A program made the position numbers and the translations under genes. DNA of 64,000 bases. It comes from Gammaproteobacteria bacterium. Its GTDB lineage: Bacteria > Pseudomonadota > Gammaproteobacteria > SZUA-140. Within the stretch, counting starts at the first letter, position 1, and each line of letters starts with the position of its first letter. Shown piece after piece: positions 9,407-18,047 of this stretch. The notes below the pieces were generated by a model. That model was given only the letters and a program-made list of their open reading frames with translations, was not told where the DNA came from and searched no databases. Location: contig JAKISP010000002.1 of NCBI GenBank assembly GCA_021648525.1, forward strand, positions 59,379 to 123,378, in the 5' to 3' direction.

Positions 9407-10092
9407 TGAGTCAATACGAACTGATCGATACAAGATTTGTTTTGCCATCACCAGCAGGCACATATTACGCGATATCAAACAACCAGGAAGAGCGCTCCAG
9501 AGGACTACTACTTGCTTTAATGACACAGGCAAGTAGCCAGAAGATATCCACGGATACGCTTTCGGTCTGGTTAGACAATGACGATATGGAAACATCATTG
9601 GCGCTGCTTCACAAGATTCAACAATTAGGCTGGCTAAGACCAGATGATGAACAAACATCGGCACCAACTGGGGCCCTTGAGGAAATAATACCACCGCTGC
9701 TGGCGACATTATGCAACACAGAAAAATCACTACTTGCAGATCATCAGGGCTTTACACTCGCTGCTCATGGGTTCACTCATGAAGCAGCCGAAGAATTATC
9801 AGCGCTCAGTGCAGATCTCATCGCCCTGAGACTACGGCACGGTAGTTTACTGACCAGGAATCTCAAACTTAATACGCAAGCCATCGGTCTTATTGATGCA
9901 GCAGGCAATAGCCAGCTAGGGTTCTGGCCACTGCACATTGGCAAGCACTGCTTTACGCTAGTAATGAGCGGCATACCTCAATTTAATCAAGCTAGTTTTA
10001 CTAATTTAATCTGGCTACTAACGACCCGCTATGGATCAAGTGATGATGCTACCAAATCATCAATTAACAAGATGTTTTACGCAGATAAATAA
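9406..10092 (+). CDS. Protein with C-terminal roadblock/LC7-like domain
   Basis: 228 residues; the ATG overlaps the GTPase stop by 1 nt, so translation is coupled. The C-terminal half ('LLADHQGFTLAAHGFTHEA', then 'LSADLIALRL') has the strand-helix pattern of roadblock/LC7 domains. The N-terminal half has a winged-helix-like look ('TDTLSVWLDNDDMETSLALL'). It could be a regulator or effector of the GTPase. The family name is unknown to me; the roadblock assignment is by pattern only. Confidence 0.65.
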   Translation: MSQYELIDTRFVLPSPAGTYYAISNNQEERSRGLLLALMTQASSQKISTDTLSVWLDNDDMETSLALLHKIQQLGWLRPDDEQTSAPTGALEEIIPPLLATLCNTEKSLLADHQGFTLAAHGFTHEAAEELSALSADLIALRLRHGSLLTRNLKLNTQAIGLIDAAGNSQLGFWPLHIGKHCFTLVMSGIPQFNQASFTNLIWLLTTRYGSSDDATKSSINKMFYADK

Positions 10093-10154
10093 TCTGAACC
10101 ACAAGTTATTCAATAACACATACAACAAAAATTTCGAAACAAGGAGTTAATATA

Positions 10155-10517
10155 ATGCGAGCCGATATTTTAAATTCTATTCTATCTGAGTTGAACGGTA
10201 CCTCAGCCGAAATAGAAGCATCTGCCATCTTATCAACAGATGGCCTTATGATGGCATCAATGTTACCCGCTGGAATGGATGAAGATAGAGTGGGTGCAAT
10301 GGCTGCAGCCATGCTCTCGCTCGGTGACAGAACCTCTGAAGAACTCGCACGTGGCGGGCTTGAACAAGTACTGATAAAAGGGGAAAAAGGTTACGTTCTA
10401 ATGACGCATGCAGGTGATGAATCAGTACTATCAGTGCTTGCAAAACCAGGCGCTCGCCTTGGGCTAATATTTTTAGATGTAAAACGTGCTGCAGAATCAA
10501 TTGAGAAACTGGTTTAA
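10155..10517 (+). CDS. Roadblock/LC7 domain protein (MglB-like)
   Basis: 120 residues forming a single roadblock/LC7 domain with typical features: 'AEIEASAILSTDGLMMAS' near the start, 'MAAAMLSLGDRTSEEL' in the long helix and 'LEQVLIKGEKGYVLM'. MglB-type proteins act as GTPase-activating partners of MglA. AAGGAG lies 8 nt before the ATG. Position two genes after the GTPase supports a functional link. Confidence 0.85.
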   Translation: MRADILNSILSELNGTSAEIEASAILSTDGLMMASMLPAGMDEDRVGAMAAAMLSLGDRTSEELARGGLEQVLIKGEKGYVLMTHAGDESVLSVLAKPGARLGLIFLDVKRAAESIEKLV

Positions 10518-10541
10518 ACCAGTCACGACAGGAAAATTCAC

Positions 10542-11012
10542 ATGAAAGACATGATGCCTGACGACATTTCTGGCGAGTACCAGGAACATATGTTCAACTA
10601 CCATGATGGTACTCAGCGAAAAGCCCTGTTCACCAATATCGAAACACAACTACCAGAAGGTAGTCTGATCGTTTCTCGTACAGACCTCCGCGGCATCATT
10701 ACTGATGTAAACCAGTCATTTATCGATATGTCCGCTTATCATAAAGATGAGTTAATCGGCCAACCTCATTACATTCTTCGACATCCAGATATGCCTGCCG
10801 CCGCATTTGGCGATCTCTGGAAAACGGTTCAACAGCGAAATAAATGGTATGGATACGTCAAAAATCTCCGCAAAGACGGCGGCTTTTATTGGGTATACGC
10901 CACCGTTATCGCAAACGTTCGAAATGGTGACATTACTGGCTTTACATCTGTTCGCCGCAAAACTTCGCGCACTAAAATTAATGAAGCCGAAACCTATTAT
11001 CAAACTTTATAA
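10542..11012 (+). CDS. Stand-alone Aer-type PAS sensor
   Basis: 156 residues holding one PAS domain of the Aer redox/oxygen-sensor type: 'DLRGIITDVNQSFIDMS', 'ELIGQPHYILRHPDMP' and 'GYVKNLRKDGGFYWV'. In Aer this domain binds FAD and reports redox state to an attached chemoreceptor, but here no HAMP or signalling domain follows. It may pass its signal to cluster proteins. FAD binding is inferred from family resemblance. Confidence 0.85.
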   Translation: MKDMMPDDISGEYQEHMFNYHDGTQRKALFTNIETQLPEGSLIVSRTDLRGIITDVNQSFIDMSAYHKDELIGQPHYILRHPDMPAAAFGDLWKTVQQRNKWYGYVKNLRKDGGFYWVYATVIANVRNGDITGFTSVRRKTSRTKINEAETYYQTL

Positions 11013-11026
11013 CAGGATCATCAACC

Positions 11027-11773
11027 ATGACCCATAACTTCACAGTCAGTCCAGACTTCAATCCAGGCCATATATCTGGCTGGTATATCTTTAATACATG
11101 GCTTCAACGAGCCATCAATGAAGAGATCCACCTGGAACTCTACAATAGTGCAAAAGAACAACGAAAAGCGATTGCTGATGATCAGGTTGAATTAATTTAT
11201 GCCAATCCTTATGACGCGACAGCACTGGTAAGAGACAAAGGCTTTATTCCCGTGGCACGTGCAGATAACAAAGCGGATGAGGCCATCATCGCTGTCAATC
11301 ATGAAAGCCCAATCCTCAATGTTGAACAACTCACTGATGGCACCAGAATTTCCAGTACGGATGACCCAGACGTACGCATGATGTGCATGATCATGCTTGA
11401 GCCTGCGGGGTTAAATAAAAGCAATACCATCACCATACAACGTGATGCTTATATTCTGATTGCTAAAGATCTTTTAAAAAATGATGCCGACATTGGTTTC
11501 TTTCTCGAAGAGACATACAACGAACTCTCTGACATAACAAAAAAACAATTAAGACCTATTGTACACAGTCAGATTCATGTCATCCATCATCTACTGCTTG
11601 TCGGCCCTAAATTAGCACACAAAAAAAATGACATGCAATCATCACTACTTTCAATGGCTGATGACTCAAAAGGGGCCGGTGTATTAAAAAGTCTGAACTT
11701 CGAACGCTGGGTAGCGGTTGAACAGGAAGAGGCCGAATTCATGATTGACTTAATGGATACATTAGCCGAATAA
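11027..11773 (+). CDS. PhnD-like substrate-binding protein lacking a signal peptide
   Basis: 248 residues with the fold signatures of PhnD-type phosphonate/phosphite-binding proteins: 'VSPDFNPGHISGWYIFNTW', 'ELIYANPYDATALVRDKGF' and 'LTDGTRISSTDDPD'. The N-terminus is polar with no Sec signal or lipobox, and no ABC permease or ATPase is nearby, so it is probably a cytosolic ligand sensor and not a transporter part. It is the last gene of the cluster, 14 nt after the PAS gene, and convergent with a TPR lipoprotein gene. Confidence 0.75.
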   Translation: MTHNFTVSPDFNPGHISGWYIFNTWLQRAINEEIHLELYNSAKEQRKAIADDQVELIYANPYDATALVRDKGFIPVARADNKADEAIIAVNHESPILNVEQLTDGTRISSTDDPDVRMMCMIMLEPAGLNKSNTITIQRDAYILIAKDLLKNDADIGFFLEETYNELSDITKKQLRPIVHSQIHVIHHLLLVGPKLAHKKNDMQSSLLSMADDSKGAGVLKSLNFERWVAVEQEEAEFMIDLMDTLAE

Positions 11774-11795
11774 AATTTCTGCAGACTGATGGTAA

Positions 11796-12890
11796 CTACG
11801 GATTAGACTCCTCTTTTTTAGAGTCACGCAACCGCTGAAGTTTTTCAAGTATACGTTCAGCCCGACCAATATGCTCTAGCGCCTGTTTGTTATCGGGAGC
11901 CAGCGCTAGTGCATTTTTCCAGGCACCAATTGCCTCCATATACCGCCCCAACCCATAATGCTCAACACCCAGGGCAATACTTTCTTTCACCTGCTTATCT
12001 AGAAGCAAATTCAACTCCTGAGAAAGCGCAACCTCACTCTCATTCAAATTACCTAACAATTTCAACCTGCCAACATAATCTAATGCCTTAGTCAGATCAT
12101 GATTCTCAATAGACTCAAGCAAGGATACATTGAGAATTTCTCGCATCTTCCGTCTACTTTCAATAACAACTTGTTGCTGCCTACGCTCATTTTCCGCTTG
12201 CTGTTTCACCAACAACTGCTGGCCCTCTTCGACTGCTTGTTTAAGCTCGCCTATCATTGGCGCGGGGTTAAGCTCCCAGGCAAGACTAAGTAATTTTTCC
12301 GCATTGGAAAAATCATCCTGCTCCAATGCTACTCGCCCACGTTCAGCAAGCAATTCAGCAATTTTTTCTGATTTTTCTTTATCTCTTTTCCAGCGACTCT
12401 CTTTTAGCCAGTTACCTGGGGTAATCAATGCCAGTTCTTTCTGAATACTAATCGTGTTACTCAACCATTCCGCTTTCAACACCAACAAGTCTAGCTCCAA
12501 TGCATCGACCCGAGTATATTGCTTAAAGTGCAACGACTGAAATGCTGAGTTAATTTTTTCACTGTCTGGAATGTTATTTAATGCGGTTTGATAATATTGT
12601 TTGGCACGATACCACTCCCCAGTCTTCTCAAGCGCCCGGCCCTCCTCCAGTATCTGCTGCTCATATACAATAGCCTGCTTATCAATTCCAGCAATTAACG
12701 CACTCACACTTGAATAGTCAGCGTGCGACTCAGGCACATGAGAAAGCACCATCTTCGCTTGCGCATACCGATCCTTCTCGACAAGAAAATCAACCTTGTC
12801 GAGTACATTCGGCGAACGCGCATTTATATACGCACAACCCTGTGAAAATATCACCAGGAAAATAAGAAAGACTAATTTAGCGCTTTTCAT
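11796..12890 (-). CDS. TPR-containing lipoprotein
   Basis: 364 residues. A hydrophobic signal peptide ends in a lipobox 'FSQGC' (Cys about residue 19), so the mature protein is probably membrane-anchored by lipid. The rest is helical with TPR-like pairs: 'GRALEKTGEWYRAKQYYQTALN' region, 'ALEQDDFSNAEKLLSLAWEL' and 'YGLGRYMEAIGAWKNALAL'. It overlaps the adenylate cyclase by 4 nt (ATGA), so the two genes probably work together, perhaps with the lipoprotein as periplasmic partner of the cyclase sensor. Confidence 0.8.
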   Translation of the reverse strand: MKSAKLVFLIFLVIFSQGCAYINARSPNVLDKVDFLVEKDRYAQAKMVLSHVPESHADYSSVSALIAGIDKQAIVYEQQILEEGRALEKTGEWYRAKQYYQTALNNIPDSEKINSAFQSLHFKQYTRVDALELDLLVLKAEWLSNTISIQKELALITPGNWLKESRWKRDKEKSEKIAELLAERGRVALEQDDFSNAEKLLSLAWELNPAPMIGELKQAVEEGQQLLVKQQAENERRQQQVVIESRRKMREILNVSLLESIENHDLTKALDYVGRLKLLGNLNESEVALSQELNLLLDKQVKESIALGVEHYGLGRYMEAIGAWKNALALAPDNKQALEHIGRAERILEKLQRLRDSKKEESNP

Positions 12891-14359
12891 GTCGATACAG
12901 ATACGTCGCTAGAATTCATAACCATCGCTATTGCATCATCAACCATCGCCTGCTGTTTTTCATCAACACCGGTCACATGATAAGTCACCACCGCTTCTTT
13001 TTTTCCTTTTAGTGATAATTTTTTAAAGCGAGTACTAACGATACCCTGAGATTGCAGTGCAATATTAAGTTCATCACTAATTAAAATTTCATCCGCATCC
13101 GCCGCCGAAGCCAGACGTGATGCAGTATTAACCGCATCACCGACCACCGTATAGTCCATGCGTTCAGCAGCACCCATATTACCCGCCAACATCATGCCAC
13201 TATTAATACCGATTCTAAAGCGAACTTGCGTCAGGTTCTGATCTGCCCTCTGGCAGTTAACTATTTTGATTAATTTTTGAATCGTAATCGCACATGCCGC
13301 CGCATGAAAACTATGTTCAGCATCATGCTCCGGCACACCAAACACAAGCATCGCACAATCACCCATGTATTTATCAATGTGCCCGCCATAGCAATGTGCT
13401 GCCTGCGCAATAATACTAAAGTACTCATTCAGAAGGCTGTTCACCTGTTCTGGATGTAGTTCTTCCGAAAGCCGGGTAAAACCAACGATATCAGCAAACA
13501 ACACACTTGCTTCAACATGCTGCCCGCCCAGCTTCACCTGGTTCATATTGGACAACACGGCCTTAGCAACCTGTGGTGAAACGTAACGTGAAAATGTCTG
13601 TTCCACTTGCTCTTTACGCAGTAGCCCTTCCGTCATTTCATTCATCGATTGCATCAGTGAACCCAGTTCATCTTTACGCTGATCATTGAGACGAACATGG
13701 TAATCACCGGCTGAAATCGCTCGGCCCGCATTAATCAGTTGATGGATAGGGCGGGTTAAGCGCTTGCCCAATATAAAAGACGCGATAAAACCCAGTATCA
13801 CTAATAATAGTGTCGCGCCCACCACCGCTCGAACAGTTTTTTGATGGGCAAGCATTCTTAAGCGTTGATCAAAAGTGATGAGTACATACCCTGCCGTCAC
13901 ATCCCTGAAAAAGACAGGTTTAAAAAATGAGACCATATCAAGCTGACCAGGGCCCATTATATTTCCCTGCCATTCCAGTTTAATCACTTGCCCCAGGGCC
14001 GCTGCAATACGCAGGTCACCCGGCACCGCACCCTTTTTCACCACGAGCTCTTTGTTCTCATTGTAAATAGCTGCACCAAGAATCCCCGCTTCACCTGCAA
14101 GGCTGTTAACCACAATCTCAAGATTAAGGTGGTCATTGGCCAGGAGCGGTTCGCGTGAAAATTCAGCCATCAACCTTAAAACTGTATTTCCCGATTCACT
14201 CACCTGCTGCTCAAGAATATTGCTTTGGTTGTGGACAATGAACAGCCCCAGCAAACCCATCCCGCAACTAATCAATAACGTGAATACTAATGCCAGTTTA
14301 TAGGCAATAGGGAAGTATGCCGGCAGAAATGCTGTCAGATTTTGGCGTAACTTTTTCAT
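12887..14359 (-). CDS. Membrane class III adenylate cyclase with HAMP domain
   Basis: 490 residues: transmembrane helix (about 23-45), periplasmic sensor (about 46-180), second helix (about 182-202), HAMP domain ('GKRLTRPIHQLINAGRAIS'), then a class III cyclase domain (about 280-455). Metal-binding Asp residues are in 'LFADIVGFT' and 'YMGDCAMLVFG'; the Lys of 'IDKYMGD' favours ATP over GTP, and 'GDAVNTASRL' supplies the transition-state Asn and Arg. It should make cAMP in response to a periplasmic signal. It is co-translated with the TPR lipoprotein gene downstream. Confidence 0.92.
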   Translation of the reverse strand: MKKLRQNLTAFLPAYFPIAYKLALVFTLLISCGMGLLGLFIVHNQSNILEQQVSESGNTVLRLMAEFSREPLLANDHLNLEIVVNSLAGEAGILGAAIYNENKELVVKKGAVPGDLRIAAALGQVIKLEWQGNIMGPGQLDMVSFFKPVFFRDVTAGYVLITFDQRLRMLAHQKTVRAVVGATLLLVILGFIASFILGKRLTRPIHQLINAGRAISAGDYHVRLNDQRKDELGSLMQSMNEMTEGLLRKEQVEQTFSRYVSPQVAKAVLSNMNQVKLGGQHVEASVLFADIVGFTRLSEELHPEQVNSLLNEYFSIIAQAAHCYGGHIDKYMGDCAMLVFGVPEHDAEHSFHAAACAITIQKLIKIVNCQRADQNLTQVRFRIGINSGMMLAGNMGAAERMDYTVVGDAVNTASRLASAADADEILISDELNIALQSQGIVSTRFKKLSLKGKKEAVVTYHVTGVDEKQQAMVDDAIAMVMNSSDVSVST

Positions 14360-14789
14360 TAAGTTCCAGAAACTACCATCACTACTCAGTTTTAAACGCG
14401 TACGGCTGACAACCTGGCACCTTGCGTTACCAATAAGCCTGCCACCCCCTATTGCGCAAATCAGCTCAATACCAGAATATCATCGATAAAGCGATGCCTG
14501 TCGATACACCACTGTGAATCCTCTTTAAAGTCTCAACAGGTACAAAAGCACCAGCCATTTTACCAAATAACCTATCTAGCTCGGTAAACATACATCTAAC
14601 TTATCGAAATTCAGTCCGCTCGATACCAGACATCATGCACCATATAACGCAATTTATACAGCAGCACCTGTAAACCAACGCCTGTCAAAAACTCCAAAAA
14701 CCATATCACTGAGTAACTGGCAATCGTCAACGAATTATGTTGAGATTATTTAGACATTTCGCAGCCATAATATTTGGGGAGTAATGATA
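14360..14789. other. Intergenic region between divergent genes
   Basis: About 430 bases with no credible ORF and no strong hairpin. It must hold the promoters of the cyclase (minus) and the TIGR02647-like gene (plus). Confidence 0.4.
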
Positions 14790-15056
14790 ATGACATATAC
14801 CAATGACCTACTCGACGAACTTAATATCCTACTGCAATTCAATCTAGAAACGACTCAGGAAGGGATTAAAATCCACCGCTCAGCGGGTACCGCTACCATC
14901 GACGCCACCACACGCTTATTTAATAAAGGGCTCGTCACTCAAGCCGATGGTGGCTATCTCACTGATTTAGGGCATATTGCTGCCGAACATGCCCAGACCA
15001 GCTACGCCATTCTAACACCCGTCCATGAATCATCACTAAAGCCAGCCTCAATGTAA
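14790..15056 (+). CDS. TIGR02647-like small protein
   Basis: 88 residues, from memory matching the TIGR02647 family of conserved small proteins: 'LLDELNILLQFNLETTQEGI', 'TRLFNKGLVTQADGGYLTD' and 'LGHIAAEHAQ'. It has a winged-helix-like feel and may bind DNA, but its function is unknown. Two ATGs are possible; the second (14790) is preferred because GGGGAG lies 8 nt upstream, whereas it is too close to the first (14784). Confidence 0.82.
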   Translation: MTYTNDLLDELNILLQFNLETTQEGIKIHRSAGTATIDATTRLFNKGLVTQADGGYLTDLGHIAAEHAQTSYAILTPVHESSLKPASM

Positions 15057-15165
15057 ACGATACATCAACTATATAAATAGTGAAAATGGCGCGATGAGCC
15101 CATTCGAGATGTGGCTGTTTTCATCCTGGTAACCCATTCTACGAGCATAACAGGGGTCTGAAACG

Positions 15166-15771
15166 ATGAAAATCCAGGTATTAACCAAAAAATTACACGA
15201 ACTCAAAGAAAAGCAGCAGAAGATTGAAACCGCCTGGCGTAAAACAGGCAATCGTGAATTTCTTGAATTCATGGTGGAATTACTCCCCAAAGCACTCAGC
15301 GCTGAACGCTGCAGTATTTTCATCAACAATCCTGACAATAATAACGTCTGGATCCAATGTGGCACGGGGCTTCAGGAAAAACAGATTTCTGTGCCCAAAG
15401 ATAGCTCCGTGGTGGGAAAAGTGATCGCCAGCGGTAAGATTATCATGGAAAATAATCTCGCTAATCAAATGGGTGCACACGACACAATCGCCTTCAAAAC
15501 CGGTTTTACCTCTAAAAGCACCATCTGTGTGCCCGTATTAGGGGCAAAAACACAGCAGGTAGCGGGTGCCATTCAGGTGCTTAATAAACTCAATACCGAG
15601 TCTGCATTTACCCAGGACGACATTGAATTTGTCAAAAAATTAGCTCACCACATCCAGGTCAATATCGAAAACATTTACCAACGGCAGGAGATGGCCAATA
15701 TCGCTGAAGAGATCGGCAAGAAAGTTAGCCTCATCGAAGCCAAATTGAAATCACTTGGGCATGTTGAATAG
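15166..15771 (+). CDS. GAF domain protein
   Basis: 201 residues: N-terminal coiled coil ('LTKKLHELKEKQQKIETAW'), then one GAF domain (about 30-175) with 'ALSAERCSIFI', 'SVVGKVIASGKIIMENN' and 'AGAIQVLNK', then a C-terminal helix. It probably binds a small ligand or cyclic nucleotide; no output domain is attached. Its neighbour just downstream is a decayed copy of a related GAF domain. Confidence 0.85.
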   Translation: MKIQVLTKKLHELKEKQQKIETAWRKTGNREFLEFMVELLPKALSAERCSIFINNPDNNNVWIQCGTGLQEKQISVPKDSSVVGKVIASGKIIMENNLANQMGAHDTIAFKTGFTSKSTICVPVLGAKTQQVAGAIQVLNKLNTESAFTQDDIEFVKKLAHHIQVNIENIYQRQEMANIAEEIGKKVSLIEAKLKSLGHVE

Positions 15772-15819
15772 CCCAGGACTTTACCCAGATGCATTACCAT
15801 CGATAAGAAATAGAACACC

Positions 15820-16035
15820 AGCGATACATAGATCGCATCAAAAACCGCTTTCATCGCACGCAACACCCTCTGCGTGCCGGTATTAATCCCCAGACACATA
15901 CCACCATCGGGGCGATTCAGCTGCTCAATAAATATCTAGCAGATAGTGTATTGACTGAAAAAGACGCCCTCAGGATCAGCAATGCTTTCTCTCCTAAAGG
16001 TTTGTATACTAAGCAGACTTTATTAACATGCTGAT
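15820..16035 (+). pseudogene. Decayed GAF domain fragment
   Basis: Translating both reading frames across a frameshift gives 'ASKTAFIARNTLCVPVLI' (around 15837-15890) followed by 'TIGAIQLLNKYLADSVLTEK' (around 15903-15962). These line up with 'AFKTGFTSKSTICVPVLG' and 'AGAIQVLNKLNTESAFTQ' of the intact GAF gene just upstream. No start codon or complete domain remains. It is probably the relic of a tandem duplication or of a longer GAF gene. Confidence 0.65.
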
Positions 16036-16150
16036 AAGCATTCACTCGTTAACCCACTTAAACGCGTGACACAACAAAACAGTGAACAACCAACAGAGGC
16101 TATGCTGTTCGTTAGCAGACAATCGCTAACTCGCAAGCAGGAGGAAAAAG

Positions 16151-17338
16151 ATGAAGGCCAAAGACCGCCGAGTACAGGAACTGCGTGACACCATTACCGA
16201 GCTTTCGCCGACCGAAGCGTACGAGCTACAACAAAATGGCGCCACCCTGATCGACGTACGTGACAACGAAGAAGTCGCACAGGGCAGCCCAATTGGTGCG
16301 CTACGTCTGGGGCGCAGCTTCCTTGAGCTCAAAATCGAAGAGCAGATCCCAGACACCGATCAAACCCTACTGCTGATGTGTGCAGGCGGAACGCGTTCAC
16401 TCTTCGCCGCCGATGGCCTGCAACGCATGGGCTACAGCGATGTACGCTCGGTTGCCGGGGGGTTCAGCCGCTGGAAGACAGAGGCTCAACCATTTGAAAC
16501 CCCACGCATGCTCGACGCCACCGCACGTGAGCGTTATGCACGCCACCTTTCAATGCCCAATGTTGGAGACAAAGGCCAGCTCAAACTACTCGATAGCAAA
16601 GTTCTGCTGATTGGTGCTGGTGGCCTCGGCTCACCCAGCGCCTATTATCTTGCTGCTGCGGGTGTCGGCACACTCGGCATCATCGATGACGACGTGGTGG
16701 ATCGCAGCAATCTACAGCGCCAGATTCTGCACACCGAAGATCGTATCGGCATGCCTAAAGTGGAATCAGCGCGCATTGCGCTGGAAGCGCTCAACCCGGA
16801 TGTAAAAGTTGTTGCACATCAAACCCGCATCGATAGCAGTAATGTTGAAGAACTCTTTGCCGATTATGATGTGATCGTCGACGGTTCAGACAACCTGCCC
16901 ACCCGCTATCTGATCAACGACGCCTGCGTGAAGCTTAAAAAGCCTAATGTACACGCCGCCGTCTACCGTTTCGAAGGGCAGATCACTGTCTTCTGGCCAG
17001 ATTATCAGGGCGACGTGCGCGGCTCCTGTTACCGCTGCATGTTCCCGGAGCCACCACCACCAGAACTCGCACCATCCTGCGCAGAAGCAGGTGTACTGGG
17101 TGTGATGCCCGGTATCTTTGGCCTGCTACAGGCCGTTGAGACGATTAAGATTTTACTCGGGATCGGCACACCACTAGTTAGCCGCATGCTGCATTACGAT
17201 GCACTCAGTGGTGAGTTTATGGAGATGCGCGCTAAAGCCAATCCATCCTGTCGCCATTGCAGCGACGGCGCGGAATTCCCTGGCTATGAAGACTACGCAC
17301 AGGTCTGTTCATCAACACCGCCACCGGCTGACAAATAA
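16151..17338 (+). CDS. moeB: MoeB/ThiF-type adenylyltransferase with N-terminal rhodanese domain
   Basis: 395 residues. An N-terminal rhodanese domain (about 15-120) carries the catalytic loop 'CAGGTRS'; a ThiF/MoeB domain (about 125-375) has the ATP site 'GAGGLGSPSAYYLAAAG' and zinc Cys pairs 'CYRC' and 'CRHC'. Such enzymes adenylate the C-terminal Gly-Gly of MoaD or ThiS and, with a rhodanese, pass sulfur for thiocarboxylate formation. The usual fusion places rhodanese at the C-terminus; here it is first. AGGAGG lies 8 nt before the ATG. A thiS gene is present at 57.4 kb, so the partner could be ThiS or MoaD. Confidence 0.88.
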   Translation: MKAKDRRVQELRDTITELSPTEAYELQQNGATLIDVRDNEEVAQGSPIGALRLGRSFLELKIEEQIPDTDQTLLLMCAGGTRSLFAADGLQRMGYSDVRSVAGGFSRWKTEAQPFETPRMLDATARERYARHLSMPNVGDKGQLKLLDSKVLLIGAGGLGSPSAYYLAAAGVGTLGIIDDDVVDRSNLQRQILHTEDRIGMPKVESARIALEALNPDVKVVAHQTRIDSSNVEELFADYDVIVDGSDNLPTRYLINDACVKLKKPNVHAAVYRFEGQITVFWPDYQGDVRGSCYRCMFPEPPPPELAPSCAEAGVLGVMPGIFGLLQAVETIKILLGIGTPLVSRMLHYDALSGEFMEMRAKANPSCRHCSDGAEFPGYEDYAQVCSSTPPPADK

Positions 17339-17345
17339 CAAACCA

Positions 17346-17370
17346 CCGCCACCGTACTTAACGGTGGCGG
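17346..17370 (+). terminator. Stable hairpin after moeB
   Basis: CCGCCACCGT pairs perfectly with ACGGTGGCGG (10 bp) around a 5-base loop, 8 nt after the moeB stop. There is no U-tract, so it may stabilise the 3' end and not terminate by itself. Confidence 0.55.
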
Positions 17371-17626
17371 ATGAGAATTGATTAACCTACCCTTGCTGCA
17401 AAAAGGTACCCAGCGCGAGACTGACTAATACTCGTGATAACACCGACCGATAAAAATTTAAACCTGCTTGTATTGAATGTAGCGGGGTGCTAGCTTAAGG
17501 GAAGAACCTCTATTTTGGGATTTCGTAAAAAACACCTAAAATAGGCAATGCATGGCAACCATATATCACGACAGCACGCTGTCGTATATTCGCAGCTAAA
17601 TTATTTAGCGAGAGAGGGGTATCAAA

Positions 17627-17698
17627 TTGGATCTATTAATAGCAATCATCATTGTGGGAATTGGCTGGCTAATATTCAGGCGAAAAGAAAAAGAGTGA
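17627..17698 (+). CDS. Possible 23-residue single-helix membrane peptide
   Basis: A TTG start preceded by GAGAGGGG at good spacing opens a 23-residue ORF, 'MDLLIAIIIVGIGWLIF' followed by a basic/acidic tail 'RRKEKE'. One transmembrane helix with a charged cytoplasmic tail is the look of type I toxins and other small membrane peptides. A large hairpin follows immediately (17707-17771). It is too short for composition tests, so this remains a candidate. Confidence 0.4.
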   Translation: MDLLIAIIIVGIGWLIFRRKEKE

Positions 17699-17706
17699 CG
17701 TCGCGA

Positions 17707-17771
17707 GGCAGCGTAAAAATAGACCGCTCACGCGGCATCCAACAACAGTAGCTTTCTATTTTTACTCTGCC
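17707..17771 (+). other. Large hairpin with nested stem
   Basis: A 17-base arm (GGCAGCGTAAAAATAGA) pairs with 17755-17771 at 15 of 17 positions. Inside it, CCGC-TCAC-GCGG forms a second stem. It could be a terminator, a small RNA or a small mobile repeat. It lies 9 nt past the small ORF. Confidence 0.5.
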
Positions 17772-18047
17772 CCAATCAAGCTTATTATGTGACGTTCAAT
17801 CGATTGTATTGCACCATCAATACAACCGGGTTAACTCATAACCGCCACTAAAGCAATTTCTCGAAAGCATTGATACGGCAAGACACAGTTGGTTGACTAG
17901 CCGAAAGTTTGTTAGCGGCAACCGAAACAGGGCCGCTTTCAGTAATGGCATTAAAAACCCCAGAGGCCATTCCGACCTTGCACATTTATATCGCCAACCA
18001 AACAACGCCACATCGCAAGATGTACAAAGCATTCACATCTGTAGGCC
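17772..18047. other. Intergenic, no gene seen
   Basis: Short open frames here have no ribosome binding site or plausible protein; nothing is called. Confidence 0.4.
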
